In this document: one piece after another, positions 31,524-41,833 of the stretch
Position numbering within the stretch: position 1 is the first letter of the stretch
How the letters are laid out: each line of letters begins with the position of its first letter
Assembly (NCBI GenBank): GCA_051294375.1
Contig: CM119269.1
Span: 22,679,808 to 22,743,807 of the forward strand
Source of the DNA: Paraspadella gotoi
Lineage: Eukaryota; Chaetognatha
Length of the DNA stretch: 64,000 nt
Direction of reading: 5' to 3'
The notes under the pieces: model-generated
Databases searched by the model: none
Told to the model about the DNA's origin: nothing
The model's input: only the letters and a program-made list of their open reading frames with translations
Position numbers and translations under genes: made by a program

Positions 31524-34500
31524 TTAAAATTTAACATGCACATATAATGCCGCCAGAGCGCCGAAGAAGTTGATCGCCGCCGCGAAACAAAAGACAATCG
31601 TAAAGCTGCCGTGAATGTTGACCATCCAACCGGCGAAAGGTGGCACGCCTATTTCTAGGAGACCTGGAATTGATATATTTATTTATTTAGTTATTTCTGA
31701 AATTGTTTCAACCAATGTAAAATTATTCATCCATTCAATAAATAAGCTATCTTGCCCGTAACTTTGGACAGGCTATGGTGGTTCAAGGCCTCCATCACTC
31801 TTACAAGATAATATATGTGTTTTATTCGTTTACAACAATTAGTTGAAACAGTACATTCAAAAGGGCATACAGCATTACAGATAAATTGTACAGTTTACAA
31901 TTCAACAAAATATAAATATTTAAATTAACAGAACGAGAAAAAAAGAAAAAAAAAGAAAAAGGAAAACAATTCAACAATAAGCTGACAAGATATTTAGAAA
32001 ATTGTTTCTAGAGGAAAAAAGCTTGGATTCAAAGTTTTTTGATCTACAAGCAAAAATTTTGTAGATATCATTATATCCAAATGAGGACCTTAATGATCGT
32101 ACACTCTCCCATCTATTCCAACCAAAAATTTTTCTAATGCCATCATTTATTGCTACATTTACTTTGGTCATATCTTTTGCAAGATACTCTTTCACTTCAC
32201 TTCCGTACGTAAGTATTGTGACACAGTTGGTGTAGTACAAACGCATTAAAACTTCTTCTGAGGGTTTATACAAGGAATTAAGGAGACAATTGCTAGAGCG
32301 GTAGAAAGAGGATAACTCAGATAATGGGTCAAAGACAAGAGCTTTTTCATTACTAAGATTAAAACCGAGATATTTCCATCGGTCTACGAATTCAATTCGA
32401 AATCAATTTAATGACAGAGCAGGACTCTGCAGTCTGCATTGCATTCTATAAGCTTTCAATCAATCCTCTATCACAGTCTCGTTTATTCACTCCCAGATAT
32501 AATATTCGAAAGTCAACCTCTTTATTTATATTTATAGTCTATATTATTTAGTCCCAACTTTTTACTTTATAAACAAAAGTGGTACTTACCCAGAAAGAAG
32601 AGAGAGTAAGGCAAGACACGGCTGTAATTTTCCCGACCAAAAATTTCTTGTGCTATCAGCAAAACGGCTGTCATGTCGCCGCCAGTCAAAAACCCAGTAG
32701 CGCCAGAGAGGAAGGCGAATGAAAAGTAAGTATCGCAAACCAGACCGGTTGTTAGATTGAAGGCAACAAACCTGAACGGAAAGTTTAAAAATTTACATAG
32801 TTAATAAATTGGACTGTGAGAGAGTCTTGGTTAAACGCTCTTTGGGTCCTGCTATGTCATTATATTTTAATCCACCATAGCTTGTCCTTAGTCGGGCGCA
32901 AGATAGCTTATTTATCAAATGATTGGATAATATTTATATTGGTTGTACCAATCGAGTCGTTAGATAGTTTCCAAAATATATCTAATACCTAATTCCATGT
33001 ATAAAATATTGTAATTTCCCAAGAGTTCCTTAAATATTCAACCAACTCACAGTATTCCAGTAATGATGTAAATCTTCAACGTTTGCTTCGAGATAATGTT
33101 AAAATTCAAAATGACGCCGTAACTAATTCGACCGAGTAAATCCATGATTCCGGAAATTGACACAAGGAAAGCCGCTTGCTGTTTGGGAATTCCTAAAGAT
33201 AATATACCATTTTGGCACTATTAACCGAAAGCGCACCTATTTCCGTTCTTAATCCTTGAATTTGATTAAAATATTTAAAAAAAAAGTTCATTTTATTTAC
33301 AAACATTGGGTTTTATTGTAAATAAAAACAAACTTGTTTTTTTATTTTAAATGCAACAAATTAATATTTATATATAAAATAAACTAATATTTATAATTTA
33401 CCTAATTTAATTTTTTACCAAATGGGGAATCTAATCCCTATCCCTAATCTTTAATCTTTAACCCTAATCCTTATCCTAATCCTTAATCCCAACCCTTAAT
33501 TAAATATTAAAAACTAAAAAAATGATTTAATTCATAATTTAAGCTAAAATGGGTCACTTTCGGAAACCATGGCCAACATTTTGTCGTTAATTTTAATGTT
33601 AGACCAGTGGCAACCGTTAACGTTTTTAACACTAACCTTTTTCAACGACCAGCGATACAAAGTAGTAAATAGTGCATTGAACCGCAATCAAGTAACTCGC
33701 GTAAATAAAGACAAAGGGGAAAAATTTTGGATCCTTTATGATACCAAAATTGACAGATTTTGATGTTTTAACAATCTGGGATAGTAAAGACGTTGATGGT
33801 GAATCGTTTGCGATACTGGATCGTTTAGTTTTGAGTTTGTGATTGTTTTTATCACTTGTGACAGAATCAGAGTCGCTTCCTGCAAGAATTGGGTTCGCCA
33901 AATTCAATTCTTCTTTCGTCTGCGTTGAGAAATAATTATTTCATTTAGCCGATTCGAACGTCAGAAATTTATTACGTATTAATATATAAACCTTCAAAAA
34001 ATGCTATACTTTTGCATAGTTGTCCCCTATGGGTCGATACAAAACGGCGCTGATGCACATTTGAAGTTCTATTGCACCCAAGAACAACATTGTGCGCGAG
34101 AATTTAACCTCCGACATCAAGAATTGCACCAGAGGCGGCAGAATCAAAGTTCCGATTCCAACTCCGCAAATGGCCAATCCGTTGGCCAAAGCCTGAGTTA
34201 ATCTAATTACAAATTGAGGATTAATTTTTATATTTTGAGAGTCAGGATAGCTATCGATGGATCGGAGCTGACCTTCCGCTCGTCGAAGTAATGGCTGATG
34301 ATGACGAGACTCGGAGTGTAAACCAAGGAATTTCCGAAGCCTGAGATGAAATGAAATATTTTTTTTTAGAATAAATTGAGAAATATTTTTAAAAAGTTGG
34401 CGATATTTTCCGAGAGCACCCGATTTAGATTCCAATTCCTTAAACTTAATTTTAACCTTAATTTTAGCTCTAATCTCTTTTCTAAAGTTTAATTCAATGC

Positions 34501-35402
34501 CTAATCCTAATTCTTCACTTCAATATCTAATCCCTAACCTTATTTTCTAACCTTTTCTAATCCATATATACCTAATTCCCAACTCTAACCAAATCCCTAA
34601 CCTAATCTCTAACCTACTCTCTATCCCAAAACTCTTACCTAATTATTAAACCTAAAAAGAAAAACTTAATTCTGATTTCTTAATTTTGATAAATAGGGCG
34701 CTTTATTTATTCTACTAATTTTGAGTTTTAAATACTGTATATTGTAACAGATGCGACACAAATTTAACCAAAATCATAAGAATTTGCTGACCCGTTATGG
34801 CTCCATAAGTAAAGAACATGGTGACCCATGACCTCGCAAAGTAGGACAACATGCAACCGAGGGCGGAGATGATTGCTCCTGCAAGAGTCACGGATCTGCA
34901 GGAGTATTTCCTCAAAAGGAATCCAGAGATTGGAGCTAATATCATCTGTAAACTGCCGCATGTTGAGCCGATCCAAGCCGCCTGGATAAGAATATTTTAA
35001 ATTAGTGAAATTAGTAAAGGTAGATAAAATAATATTAATATCAATATTAAAAATGACTTTTTATAAGCAGTCCGATAAACTGTTCACAAAAAAAATTCTC
35101 TGCAATATTTAGCTTTTAAATTTAAATCAATGAAGTAAAGGTAGTAAAAGTAATATTTCATAATTGATTTAATACCTAAAAAGATATCTAAACTTCTCTA
35201 GCATACCCAAAATGTATTTTTAAATCTCTTAATCCGTTTTTAAAATTAATTAAAATGCTATTAATTACTATTATTATTAATATTATTATTATAATTATTA
35301 TTATTATAATTATAATTATTATAATTATAATTATTATTATTATAATTATAATTATAATTATTATAATTATTATTATCATCGTAGATGGAATCGGAACCAA
35401 GA

Positions 35403-35485
<83 letters not shown>

Positions 35486-35666
35486 GTTATATCTTTTGTT
35501 TCAATTTTAAATTCACCGTCGAAGGCTGGCAATTAAATTCCTCCATGATGCCGACTATGGTGACACCAAATGACTTCAAAATTCCGACGCAAATAAAATT
35601 GACAAAAGCGCATCCAAAGACGCAGGCCCAACCCCATCCGGCCTCTAGCGGTCGGTGAAGCAGCAT
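31524..35666 (-). CDS. monocarboxylate-transporter-like MFS protein, copy B
   Basis: Tandem paralogue of the gene at 25519-29656. Exons in transcript order: 35666-35517, 34981-34792, 34340-34273, 34192-34010, 33919-33637, 33192-33051, 32771-32590, 31663-31524. The total of 1338 bases gives 445 residues. Exons 2, 3, 6 and 7 have exactly the same lengths as in copy A, and all seven intron phases match. The N terminus is MLLHRPLEAGWGWACVFGC. Here AGWGW replaces GGWGW. Exon 2 (AAWIGSTCGSLQMILAP, MLSYFARSW) is identical to copy A at 44 of 64 residues by my count. SLVIISHYFDERK and ALANGLAICGVGIGT follow. The central loop (exon 5) is the most diverged and longest part and is Ser/Lys-rich. GIMDLLGRISYGVIL and GWMVNIHGSFTIVFCF mark the C-terminal helices. 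Divergence concentrated in the loop suggests both copies are under protein-level constraint. Substrate unknown. Confidence 0.9.
31700..31815 (-). mobile_element. tRNA-derived SINE
   Basis: On the minus strand, an A-box-like TATCTTGTAAGAGTGATGG and a B-box-like GGCCTTGAACCACC are followed by CCTGTCCAAAGTTACGGGC and the tail AAGATAGCTTATTTATTGAA ending ACATTGGTTGAAACAATTTC. Copies occur at 53.9, 57.0, 61.4 and 32.9 kb. It lies in the last intron of transporter copy B. Confidence 0.7.
31971..32400 (-). pseudogene. LINE reverse-transcriptase C-terminal fragment
   Basis: The minus-strand frame reads RWKYLGFNLSNEKA, then RLYYTNCVTILTYGSEV and GIRKIFGWNRWESVRSL. This matches the thumb/C-terminal part of non-LTR retrotransposon reverse transcriptases (YLG near the start, L.YG.E.W-like motif later). 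It is open from about 32387 down to the stop at 31971. Just upstream there is an in-frame stop, and a shift is needed to continue, so it is a dead fragment. It sits in the last intron of transporter copy B, next to the SINE. Confidence 0.75.
32868..32966 (+). mobile_element. SINE, 3' part
   Basis: CACCATAGCTTGTCCTTAGT, GCGCAAGATAGCTTATTTAT and ATTGGTTGTACCAATCGAG match the other SINE copies. It lies in the intron between exons 6 and 7 of transporter copy B. Confidence 0.65.
33214..33574 (+). mobile_element. TIR element with CCTAA-like core, complete copy
   Basis: Left end GGCACTATTAACCGAAAG with CGCACC; right end GGGTCACTTTCGGAAACC with ATGGCC. The two ends are imperfect inverted repeats of about 23 bases. 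The interior carries CCCTATCCCTAATC and CCCTAATCCTTATCC motifs. It fills 361 of the 444 bases of intron 5 of transporter copy B, leaving about 20 bases to the exon-6 acceptor. Copy A has an intron at the identical position without this element. Confidence 0.75.
34399..34705 (+). mobile_element. TIR element with CCTAA-like core
   Basis: Left end GGCGATATTTTCCGAGAG with CACCC. Core TATCTAATCCCTAACC and CCAAATCCCTAACC. Right end truncated after AGGGCGCTTT. It lies in intron 2 of transporter copy B, about 60 bases from the exon-3 acceptor. Confidence 0.7.
35262..35484. repeat. (ATT)n and (AAT/ATT)n microsatellite
   Basis: Imperfect ATTATTATAATT run, a short unique segment (GTAGATGGAATCGGAACC), then about 27 perfect ATT units. 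The repeat stops 33 bases from the exon-1 donor of transporter copy B. Confidence 0.95.
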
Positions 35667-35689
35667 GGCTTTGTGGATGGGGGGGTGGG

Positions 35690-35995
35690 AGAATGTCCGG
35701 TAGAAATGAAGAAAAAGTAGATTATGAATCGAGTGCAAAGTATAATGAATGAATAAAAGAATGAATGAATCTGAGAATGTCGAGTAGAAATGAAGAAAAA
35801 GTAGATTATGAATTAAGTGCAAAGTATAATGAATAAATAAATGAATGAATGAATCTGAGAATGTCGTGTAGAAATGAAGAAAAAGTAGATTATGAATTGA
35901 GTGCAAATTATAATGAATGAATAAAAGAATGAATGAATCTGAGAATGTAGGGTAGAAATTAAGAAAAAGTAGATTATGAATCGAGTGCAAAGTAT
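35690..35995. repeat. about 84 bp tandem repeat x4
   Basis: Units carry GAGAATGTC(C/G)(G/T)GTAGAAAT, GAAGAAAAAGTAGATTATGA, GTGCAAAGTATAATGAATGA and a (GAAT)n tail. The array begins about 25 bases upstream of the start codon of transporter copy B, so it lies in or next to its promoter and 5' UTR. The long frame through it is not coding. Confidence 0.85.
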
Positions 35996-36104
35996 AAATT
36001 TAAAAATGAATTGAAAAAAAAAAGGAAAAAAGTGAAATTAAATAATCATTTCCTCTTTATTTTTATTTTTTTGACCTTTGATCTTTAATTGTGCTTTTGT
36101 TTTT

Positions 36105-36282
36105 GTTTCCCTCTTTTTCCCAAAGCCCTTCATTTTAATTTAAATTCAGAATTAAGTTTTTTCTCAGTTTAGGTATTAGTGTCAGGGATTTGGTAAGAGT
36201 TTTGGTTAGAGATCACAGATTAAGGTTAGACAATTAGGGATTAGAATTAGGAATCTCATTGGGGCGCTTTCGGAAAACGATG
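36105..36282 (-). mobile_element. TIR element with TTAGGG-like core
   Basis: Left part CCCTCTTTTTCCCAAAGCCC, core GATTAAGGTTAGACAATTAG and GGGATTAGAATTAGG, right end GGGGCGCTTTCGGAAAACGA. Located upstream of transporter copy B. Confidence 0.6.
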
Positions 36283-37334
36283 CTGATAATTCACGATATT
36301 TTGTGAGCAAAATATGTAAAAAAAAATAACAAAGTTTAAAAAAAGTCAGCAAAAGAATCGGACGAAAGAGAAAGAAAAAACTTTTTTGAAGGAAAAAATA
36401 AAATAACTAAATATGGAAATTTTTGTAAGAAAAGCAAGAATTCAAAAGGGATTTTTAATTTTAAAGTATGAACGCGGAAATGGATAGATGGATACTATTT
36501 GGAAAGAAGGATAGATCTATTTAGATGGATGAATAGATACATCCATACATTCCATCCATCCATCCATCTATCCAATTCCTTCGTTGGTATTTAAGTTAAT
36601 AAAACGAAATAATTTGTATTCATTCTTGGTCACGGAGTCCGGTTAATGAACGTCTTCTTTCAAATATCTTGTTTTTAGTTGCACCGCGAGTATTCGCGGG
36701 GCAACTCTATAACTATAGCCATAGCCGATGAAATTTAAATGCTAATGTATACAGCGTTAAAATAATCTATCATGACCATAGATTATGGTATTAAAATATT
36801 TTTTGTCAAAAATGCTTTCTTCTGAGGGTACTCGCATAATTAAAAATATTATATTACTATATAGAGCAAAAAATATTTTTTTTAAATCTTAAAATTTTTT
36901 GATTGATTCTGATAGAGCATAAAAAGTTAAACAAGAAATATAATTACAGCTTTTAAAAATTCTTATGTTTTCTAAGTGAAAATATAAAAAAACTGATAAA
37001 ATCATCGAAAGATGATGATGATGATAATTTTTTACAGTTTTTCTTATTTTTGACACACTTATCGTAAAAATATTAAAAAAAGAATCATACTTTGTGTAGA
37101 CAACTTTTTATGAGCTATCTGAATCTGGTCTTAAAATTTAAAAATTCAAAAAAAAATTTTTGGCCTTTCCTATCTATAAATAAATATTAAAAAATTAATT
37201 ACTAGGGTATAGAGCCATATTAGAAATTTTTGGTCCATTGAAAGTATTCTTAAAAATGTCTAAATATTCGTTTGAGCATGTCCTCACTCAAAATTTTTTA
37301 CTCACCCTATTGAGTGCGGCTACCCCTACTATAA

Positions 37335-37430
37335 GTCACTTTTCGGTCGTTCAGTCGGTCGGTATGTCTGTCCGTTGGTCTGTCCCACTTACGTTAAAAA
37401 TGTTCATAACTTGCATATAGTTGGCAAATA
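37335..37430 (+). repeat. dispersed GTCGGTC/ATAACT repeat
   Basis: CACTTTTCGGTCGTTCAGTC, GGTCTGTCCCACTTACG and AAAAATGTTCATAACTTGC. The same order is found at 11905-12010 and inverted at 38335-38415. Between 36290 and 39490 I find no gene. Confidence 0.6.
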
Positions 37431-38334
37431 TAAGGGACAGCTAGCAAGATAAGGCAGTCAACGCGGCGCAACACATTTGAATTAGCATTCTTGTTTTTTT
37501 TATTTTTGTATATTTTCTTTCATTTTCTTTATTTTTTTTTAGATAATTTTTTCATTGAAAATTTTCTTTACCAATTACCATAATTGCATTTTACTTCGGA
37601 TCAGGTCATAACTGAAATCGCATATCAATTTTTGTTTCAAAGGGCTAAATTAGAGTAAGATTGACAAATTGACAGTTTGCAATACTGCTCGTTATTGAAT
37701 TAAAATTGTAGTAAATGATTTAAAACATTAGTAAATGCGTTAAAATTGTAGTAAATTACTTAAAATTTATTAAATGACTTTAAATTAAGGTCAATAGGTT
37801 AAAAATGTATTAAATCACTTAAAATTGTAGTAAATCAGTTAAACTTGTGCTTAAGTTGAAGTCGACCGGTTTTTGGAGATTAAAAAAATTGTAATTTTTT
37901 CAATTCTGATCAAAAGCTTCATTTTTTCTTTCAAGAAGCGATTTATTAAAAAAACGAGATTTTGAAATAAAGAAAGAGAGAGAGAGAGAGAGAGAGTAAT
38001 AAGGAAATCTTAAAGCGTAAAGATAGAAAGATTTGTTTGACCCAGACAAATTTAAACATCAAACTTTTTATTTCATGCGAAAGCTCAAACCTGTTTCATA
38101 GATATATATCACTTTTGAAGGCTCCAGTAAAAAAAAGTTGTGTAAAGTACGACATGAAAATATTTCACATGTCATAAAACTTTTGAAAACTGCTGTTTCT
38201 TTCTCTGAATAAAAAAACGCCATTTGCCGGGGAATAACAAGAGTCAAATAAAGAGTTAAAAATATATATTTTTAACAGAGAATTTTTATTTAGACATATA
38301 AACATTTTTAACGGTTTCATATTTTTTTAAATCT

Positions 38335-38415
38335 AAATTGATGTTATGAGTAATGAGCATTTTTAACGTAATTGAGACAGACAGACGGACTGATAGACAG
38401 ACCGACCGATCGAAA
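38335..38415 (-). repeat. dispersed GTCGGTC/ATAACT repeat, inverted
   Basis: GTTATGAGTAATGAGCATTT, TTAACGTAATTGAGACAGAC and ACAGACCGACCGATCG are the reverse complement of the 37335 motif order. It and the 37335 copy face each other about 1 kb apart and could be the ends of one element. Confidence 0.6.
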
Positions 38416-38639
38416 AGAGAGTTATTAAGTTGCTGCATGAGTACTCGAGACGGAATTAGAAACATCTGTTCTTTATCTTTGGGTGCAGCCAAACTTCATT
38501 GAAAGAGTTCCCTCGATGTTTCGTAAGCTTAAAAAGATGTTACGAGTTACGGCGATTTTAATCATTATTCAATATTCATCGTATTAGAAATGACATAATG
38601 AAATTGCCTTTGATGAAATATTGTTACCGCAAAAGAGCG

Positions 38640-38993
38640 AGAGCGAGATAGTTTCCGAGAGTGACTCGTTTATATTATTAATCTCTGTACTTGATTTTAA
38701 CTTATATGTTTAACCTTAATTCCAAACTTTTACCCTTATACTTAATTCATATCCTCAACCCTAATTCTTAATCCTTTAATCCTTAACCCTAATGCTTAAT
38801 CCTTAATTGCTAATCTTTATCCCTTAATCCCTAAACCTCAACCCTCAATTCTTAACCAAATCTTTAACTAAATCCTTAACTAAATCCTTAACTTAATCAT
38901 TGTACTTAATATTTGATCTAATTTCTAAACTTAAAAAAAATTTAATTTATTTCTGAATTTAAGCTGAATTGCGGGGCTTTTAGAAAATATGGC
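38640..38993 (+). mobile_element. TIR element with CCTAA-like core
   Basis: Left side ATAGTTTCCGAGAGTGACTC, core CCTTAACCCTAATGC and CCCTAAACCTCAACCC, right end GCGGGGCTTTTAGAAAATAT with GGC. The interior is the clearest CCTAA-rich one in the window. Confidence 0.6.
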
Positions 38994-39074
38994 TGAAATG
39001 ATTCTCGCAATGAGCAATTGCGGTCAAGTGAGGATCGATCGGCGATTTTACGAATGTTTCGGTCAAGTTTGAAC

Positions 39075-39172
39075 GACGACGATGATGACGATAACGACGA
39101 CGATGATGATGACGATGACGATGATGACGATAACGACGATGACGACAACGATGACATTTATGATAACGATGA
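39075..39172. repeat. (GAC/GAT)n microsatellite
   Basis: GACGATGATGACGAT units. The Asp-only frame is unlikely to be coding. Confidence 0.9.
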
Positions 39173-39499
39173 CTGTGAATATGATAGGAAGCCCAATAAC
39201 AAATCGCATTATTTTTAATAAAATGATTAGTAAATGGAGGAAGCCGTCTCTCTCAATAGTAATACAGTTAATTAAATATTTATGTATATTTGACCGTATT
39301 ATCCTAGTTGTCATTGTCTTAGCCTCTTAGCGTTTTTTTAAGGTTCATTTATAATTCATTTATAATTTAATGACATGAGTTGATTGTGAGCTTGACCCGA
39401 ACTGTGACGTCGCTGCCTTTGAGAAGTCGTTTCGAATTTAGCCGCCAAAACAAAACAAAAAAACTTGATTTAAAAACTTGAAAACTTTTTAGGTTATAC

Positions 39500-40444
39500 T
39501 TAAGGGGACCCAGTGATAAAAATGATATCATAAGCTTAAGGGTCTATCATTAAAGGAACTTGAATGGTGATAGTCATTAATTTTTCTTCTCGCGCGAAAG
39601 TGGAGAAAAAATTCCCATCTCCTTGTTGCAAGGCGAACAAGGATGAAATATTTATTGAAAAAATTTTTTTCTTGGGATGTCATTTTTCCATAAATTTTGA
39701 ATTTTTTAATTTTTTAATGCAGAAAGCTGAAATCTTTGCCTGGGCCTCCTTTAATAAAAGAATTTTAATGGTGGTATGATATTTTTCATATCCGAACAGG
39801 AAAGTACAGGAAAAAAAAAATCCCGCTTCTTAAACGAACAAGGATATTATTTATTATTTCATTCGGTAAACAACGCCTGTAATATCTTTCCGGTTTCCTT
39901 TGACTCATGTTCATAACAGATTGAATTTTAGGAGAGATAAAGAGCGCTTCCCCCTTCTCACACTTGATTTGACTTGAAAAGAAACTTGAATTAAAATTTT
40001 TCTATACCATAATTTTTTAACCATTTTTGAGCTGATAAATATTACTGAATTTATCTATTAATAAATCCGAACAGTAGCATGTTGGCTCATTGACTCAGAA
40101 ACTTATGTAAGTGACATTTTTTTTTCCAATGACATGCCTCACCTACGCCAACGAGCCTCAGAAACTCCTTTCTTCCAACTTCCTGGGGACAAGCTGTTAT
40201 ATTGTTGATTAACGATTCATCAAAACATAAAAAACTTTGAGAAACAAATTCATGAAATAAACTGGAAACATGAGAAAGATTTGCTTCTTACCGAATTTTT
40301 AAACTCAAGCTGACCAACTTTGAATTTTTTGACCACTTTCCCATTCGATGAGAGAAGAAAGAATTACATATTTGAGGGACCAAACGTTATGATATCAGCC
40401 TTTGACCCCCCCTGTCCCCCCTTCATCACTGGGTTCCCTTAAAG
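39500..40444. mobile_element. terminal inverted repeat element, about 0.95 kb
   Basis: Left end CTTAAGGGGACCCAGTGAT, right end ATCACTGGGTTCCCTTAAAG, which is its reverse complement with two changes and one extra base. A second matched motif, GATATCATAA on the left and TTATGATATC on the right, lies inside each end. No transposase frame is visible, so it is non-autonomous or a relic. Confidence 0.7.
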
Positions 40445-40543
40445 ACCTCGAATTATTGAGTTTGCAGAAGATTAAATTGCAGATAATTTGGAAGATAACG
40501 CTTTTGGCCACCCGCTACTAGACGAAGATAGGCGAAAGATTAG

Positions 40544-40547
<4 letters not shown>

Positions 40548-40606
<59 letters not shown>
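40548..40606. repeat. (GA)n microsatellite
   Basis: About 29 GA units, some 150 bases upstream of the next gene's proposed start. Confidence 0.95.
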
Positions 40607-40609
<3 letters not shown>

Positions 40610-40753
40610 GATTTTTTAAAGCCAAATGACTAATAAAAAAAAGACAGAGACAGAAAAAAAAATTACGGAAGAAACAAAGAGATTGTTTTTTTAAATTTAT
40701 AAACAGCTTATTTATTAAATAACAACCAAATTTAAATAAAGAAATTAAAAAAA

Positions 40754-40819
40754 ATGAAAATAAATTATGCAAATTACGTTTCTTTCTTGACGATAATGAC
40801 TCTGATCATCGTACCGTCT

Positions 40820-40861
<42 letters not shown>

Positions 40862-41753
40862 TCATCATCAGTGGTCACGGTCATCAGCAGTTGCGTGTCA
40901 ACCTCCTTCAAGGATCGATTACTCCGACTTCATTGCGCTGATGGACGAATTGCAATCTTGGAAGCCGTAGTCGGGTCTGGGGGGGGGGAGTGAATCGCGG
41001 GAGATACTGTTGATACAGTAGAGATACTGTTGATACAGTAGAGATACGATAGTACAGCAGATTCAGTGAAATTCTCTTTAAAGCTAAAGATTTACTGGCT
41101 CTTTCTGGTTGCAACTTTAACGGATATAAAATAACTATTGACGATTTCACTAACTATTTCAATCTATAAGTTTTACCGATATATTTGCATTGATTATTAT
41201 GTTTGCTTGCCGACAAATAATTGTAACCTAAGAGTAAATGGAAAGATAACGATAAAGACTATGAAAATATTATCTACAAATAATTACTTTAAAAGCGATA
41301 ATATATACTATAATATTAGTAGAAATAAGTTTGAGTTTATTTGCAACAACTATAATATTATAATTAAATATTATTCTGCTAAGCGATTCGCTCCCCCCCC
41401 ACCCGCGACGCCAAGGTCCATCGAAGGCCGAGACTTTGGCTGCTTTCGCGGAGCCGAGGATTGCAGCGCCGGGGTCAGCGTGGTTCATTGCGACGGCGCC
41501 GGGGATTGCGAAGTTGCGGTGCCGAGGACAGAGTCAATCCTGTGCCGACGGAAACGGTGAATGTGGAAAAGAGAAGATATTGGCATGGTTAGATGCAATT
41601 GGCATGATTAGATTGATATTGGCATGATATTAGATGGAATTGGCAGGGTATGATAAGATGGATATATTGACATGCTGAGAGATAGGAGTGGCATGATTTC
41701 ATCCTCTGGTCAATTCTAATTATAATTGACTACTTCGTATAAATGATTACAAG

Positions 41754-41833
<80 letters not shown>

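Noticed and set aside
35690-35990. N-terminal extension of transporter copy B
   Set aside because: The open frame upstream is an 84-base tandem repeat. Copy A starts at the equivalent Met, and the family start is close to the GGWGW-like motif.
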